Origin: Flavobacteriales bacterium
GTDB taxonomy: Bacteria; Bacteroidota; Bacteroidia; Flavobacteriales; Flavobacteriaceae
Direction: 5' to 3'
NCBI GenBank assembly: GCA_027065935.1
Contig: JAMONI010000251.1
Location: forward strand, 1 to 7,139
Length of the DNA: 7,139 nucleotides
The notes below the pieces were generated by a model, which was not told the DNA's origin, searched no databases, and saw only the letters and a program-made list of their open reading frames with translations. Position 1 is the stretch's first letter. Each line of letters opens with the position of its first letter. Below, one piece after another: positions 5,511-7,139 of the stretch. The position numbers were made by a program, and so were the translations under genes.

Positions 5511-6992
5511 ATGACACCGGAAAAAACCATGCACGAACAAATCGCCCGGCTCGACCCCGAAATCCTGTGGCGCAATTTTGTGGCTTTTAACCGCATTCCC
5601 AGACCTTCAAAAAAAGAGCAAAAAGCCATCGAATACGTAGAAACCTTCGGCAAAAAATTAGGACTTGAAACCATCCGTGACCGGGCGGGCAACATTATCA
5701 TACGAAAACCCGCCACCCCCGGTATGGAAAATAAGGAAACCGTTATATTGCAAGCCCATGTGGATATGGTGCCTCAAAAAAACAAAGGCGTTGAACATGA
5801 TTTTGAAACAGAAGGCATCAATATGCTGATTGACGGAGATTGGGTGACCGCCGACGGCACTACCCTCGGTGCCGACAACGGTATCGGCGTGGCGGCTATA
5901 CTGGCATTGCTCGAAAGCCGAGATATCCCGCATCCTCCTTTAGAAGCATTGTTTACATATGACGAAGAAACGGGAATGACCGGCGCACACCGGTTGGAAC
6001 CCGGTCTGCTCAAAGGAAAAATTATGCTCAATCTCGACACCGAAAACGACAACGAACTCGACATCGGATGTGCCGGGGGCATCGATGTAACCGCTACCGG
6101 AACTTATAAGGAAGTCAATCCGAAGGAAAACGTCCGGGCTTTTCAAATTTTCGTAAAAGGATTAACCGGCGGACACTCGGGTATGGATATCCACTTATAC
6201 CGGGGCAATGCCAATAAAATTATGAACCGGTTGCTTTATCTAATCAACCGGGAAGGCGGACAAATCGCATACGTTCACGGCGGAGGATTGAGAAATGCCA
6301 TTCCGAGAGAAAGTGAAGCCGTAATCATCTTACCTTCGGAAAAAACCGGAGCAATACTCGAAAAAGTCAAAAAATTAGCGCAAGATATTAAGTCGGAGCA
6401 AAAACGTCGGGATCCCGGTCTCGAAATTCTCATTGCACCGCATACGACTCCCGAAAAAGTGATGAACAAAGAAGCACAGGAAAAACTTATCCGTGCCGTA
6501 TATGGCGCGCATAACGGGGTTTATAGAATGAGTCCCGACATGGAAGGCTTGGTGGAAACCTCCAATAATGTGGCACAAGTCATAGCGGAAAACGGTAAGA
6601 TACAAATAGGAAATCTGACCCGCTCTTCATCCGAATCTTCCAAGCGGGACCTGGTCAATGCGTTAACTTCGGTGTTTCAACTGGCCGGATACGAAGTGGC
6701 TACATCGGGAGATTATCCCGGATGGCAACCCGACCCCGACTCGGAAATTCTGGACATTATGAAAAACGTGTATATTAAAATGTTTGACGAACACCCCAAA
6801 GTGGAAGCTTGTCATGCCGGTTTGGAATGCGGGATTTTGAAATCCAAATATCCCGATTTGGACGTAATATCCTTCGGCCCCACCATCGAAGGAGCCCATT
6901 CACCCGACGAACGGGTAAATATTCCTTCGGTGAAAAAATTCTGGAATTATTTGTTGGAAACCTTGAAAAATATTCCCGATAAAAAAGCTTAA
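5511..6992 (+). CDS. pepD: Aminoacyl-histidine dipeptidase (PepD, peptidase M20C)
   Basis: A cytoplasmic metallopeptidase that cleaves Xaa-His and other dipeptides (beta-Ala-His in some relatives). The 493 residues match the usual PepD length. Conserved blocks in order: QAHVDMV (81-87), GADNGIG (120-126), DEETGMTGA (151-159), LNLDTE (173-178), GHSGMDIH (221-228), GLECGI (437-442) and GPTIEGAHSPDERV (456-469). By comparison with the E. coli enzyme the metal ligands are H83, D122, E153, D176 and H463, with D85 and E152 as catalytic residues; all are present. The ATG at 5511 is chosen because it is closest to the -7 box; a second ATG at codon 7 (5529) gives MHEQIARLDPEILW and is also plausible. 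There is no signal peptide. It has its own promoter after the lipoprotein gene, and its 3' untranslated region is antisense to the predicted small RNA at 7000-7069. Confidence 0.96.
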   Translation: MTPEKTMHEQIARLDPEILWRNFVAFNRIPRPSKKEQKAIEYVETFGKKLGLETIRDRAGNIIIRKPATPGMENKETVILQAHVDMVPQKNKGVEHDFETEGINMLIDGDWVTADGTTLGADNGIGVAAILALLESRDIPHPPLEALFTYDEETGMTGAHRLEPGLLKGKIMLNLDTENDNELDIGCAGGIDVTATGTYKEVNPKENVRAFQIFVKGLTGGHSGMDIHLYRGNANKIMNRLLYLINREGGQIAYVHGGGLRNAIPRESEAVIILPSEKTGAILEKVKKLAQDIKSEQKRRDPGLEILIAPHTTPEKVMNKEAQEKLIRAVYGAHNGVYRMSPDMEGLVETSNNVAQVIAENGKIQIGNLTRSSSESSKRDLVNALTSVFQLAGYEVATSGDYPGWQPDPDSEILDIMKNVYIKMFDEHPKVEACHAGLECGILKSKYPDLDVISFGPTIEGAHSPDERVNIPSVKKFWNYLLETLKNIPDKKA

Positions 6993-6998
6993 CGGAGC

Positions 6999-7033
6999 AA
7001 AAAGAAAAACCGTTCCGGATAATCCGGAACGGT
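6999..7033 (-). terminator. Strong minus-strand intrinsic terminator facing pepD
   Basis: ACCGTTCCGGAT at 7009-7020 and its exact complement at 7022-7033 form a 10- to 12-bp GC-rich stem with a very small loop. On the minus strand the stem is followed at once by TTTTTCTTTTT. On the plus strand it is followed by CTCCC and a run of A, so it is not a standard terminator for pepD, although the hairpin may protect or end that transcript's 3' end. Its direction therefore implies a minus-strand transcript arriving from the right. Confidence 0.82.
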
Positions 7034-7069
7034 CTCCCAAAAAAAACTCAATTATGAAAAGAACCCCCT
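7000..7069 (-). ncRNA. Predicted sigma-54-dependent small RNA, about 70 nt
   Basis: A transcript starting 12 nt after the -12 element of the sigma-54 promoter (predicted +1 at about 7069) would begin AGGGGGUUC and carry an unstructured A/U-rich middle with a run of eight U (7039-7046). It would then end at the strong hairpin and U-tract at about 7000. No minus-strand reading frame of useful size lies between promoter and terminator, so the product should be a non-coding RNA. It is complementary over its length to the region just after the pepD stop codon, so it could act in cis on the pepD 3' end or in trans through its single-stranded G-rich 5' end. I recognise no known RNA family. The call rests on the promoter-terminator pairing alone. 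Confidence 0.5.
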
Positions 7070-7079
7070 ACTCTTTCAA

Positions 7080-7095
7080 TGCAATTACCGTGCCA
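7080..7095 (-). promoter_or_regulatory. Sigma-54 (RpoN) -24/-12 promoter
   Basis: The minus strand reads TTGGCACGGTAATTGCATT. This matches the sigma-54 consensus YTGGCACG-N4-TTGCW at every defined position, with the required 10-nt gap between the GG (-24) and GC (-12) pairs. The predicted start is at about 7069. Sigma-54 promoters need an enhancer-binding activator, usually bound 80-200 bp upstream; that sequence lies beyond the right edge. No other sigma-54 site of this quality was seen in the window. Confidence 0.78.
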
Positions 7096-7139
7096 AAAAT
7101 TATTTCAGCCTTCGCTTAAGTTGTTTGAACTTGTTTTTG

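Noticed and set aside
6572..6590. TGGCACAAGTCATAGC inside pepD, resembling a sigma-54 promoter
   Set aside because: The spacing between GG and GC is off by one and the TTGC core is absent; it is coding sequence.
7009..7033. Hairpin after pepD read as the plus-strand pepD terminator
   Set aside because: The plus strand has CTCCC and A residues after the stem, not a T-run. The T-run is on the minus side, so the minus-strand reading was preferred; a role in protecting the pepD 3' end is still possible.
7054..7119. A 21-residue plus-strand reading frame (MKRTPYSFNAITVPKIISAFA) after pepD
   Set aside because: It overlaps the sigma-54 promoter on the other strand, has no promoter or ribosome site of its own, and resembles no leader peptide I know. 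Most likely chance.

Overview
The window looks like chromosomal DNA from a member of the Bacteroidota, probably a flavobacterium-like lineage. The evidence is four perfect copies of the phylum's TAnnTTTG -7 promoter box in front of genes, almost no Shine-Dalgarno sequences, signal peptides ending in the AQ/AQQ style, a cysteine-free type B ribosomal protein L31, and cell-surface proteins typical of the phylum. Base composition is moderate and even. I see no mobile elements, tRNA, rRNA or CRISPR, and no gene-free stretch over 300 bases.

Layout. Bases 1-563 (minus) hold the 5' part of a secreted, beta-strand-rich surface protein that runs off the left edge. Bases 599-643 form a compact junction in which the rpmE terminator and the promoter of that surface protein overlap. 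Next, all on the minus strand, come rpmE (L31, with its own promoter) and, upstream of it, a tightly packed run transcribed as terC-like -> 75-residue hypothetical protein -> DUF4159 protein -> hutI. Within that run the spacings are 12 nt, a 53-nt overlap, and 0 nt (TAAATG). Divergent promoters sit at about 3785-3885. On the plus strand a beta-helix lipoprotein (3886-5421) is followed by pepD (5511-6992), which has its own -7 box and, just upstream of that, a perfect 20-bp palindrome.

The most unusual feature is at the right end. A textbook-perfect sigma-54 (-24/-12) promoter on the minus strand (7080-7095) points toward pepD. About 36 nt after its predicted start there is a strong minus-strand intrinsic terminator (6999-7033), and no protein is encoded between them. 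This predicts a sigma-54-dependent small RNA of about 70 nt, antisense to the pepD 3' untranslated region.

Functionally, HutI (histidine degradation) and PepD (hydrolysis of histidine-containing dipeptides) could both feed histidine use, and sigma-54 classically governs nitrogen-related genes. A link between these parts is only an inference. The TerC-family protein (metal export), the zinc-free L31 and two metallohydrolases also give the neighbourhood a metal flavour, which may be coincidence.
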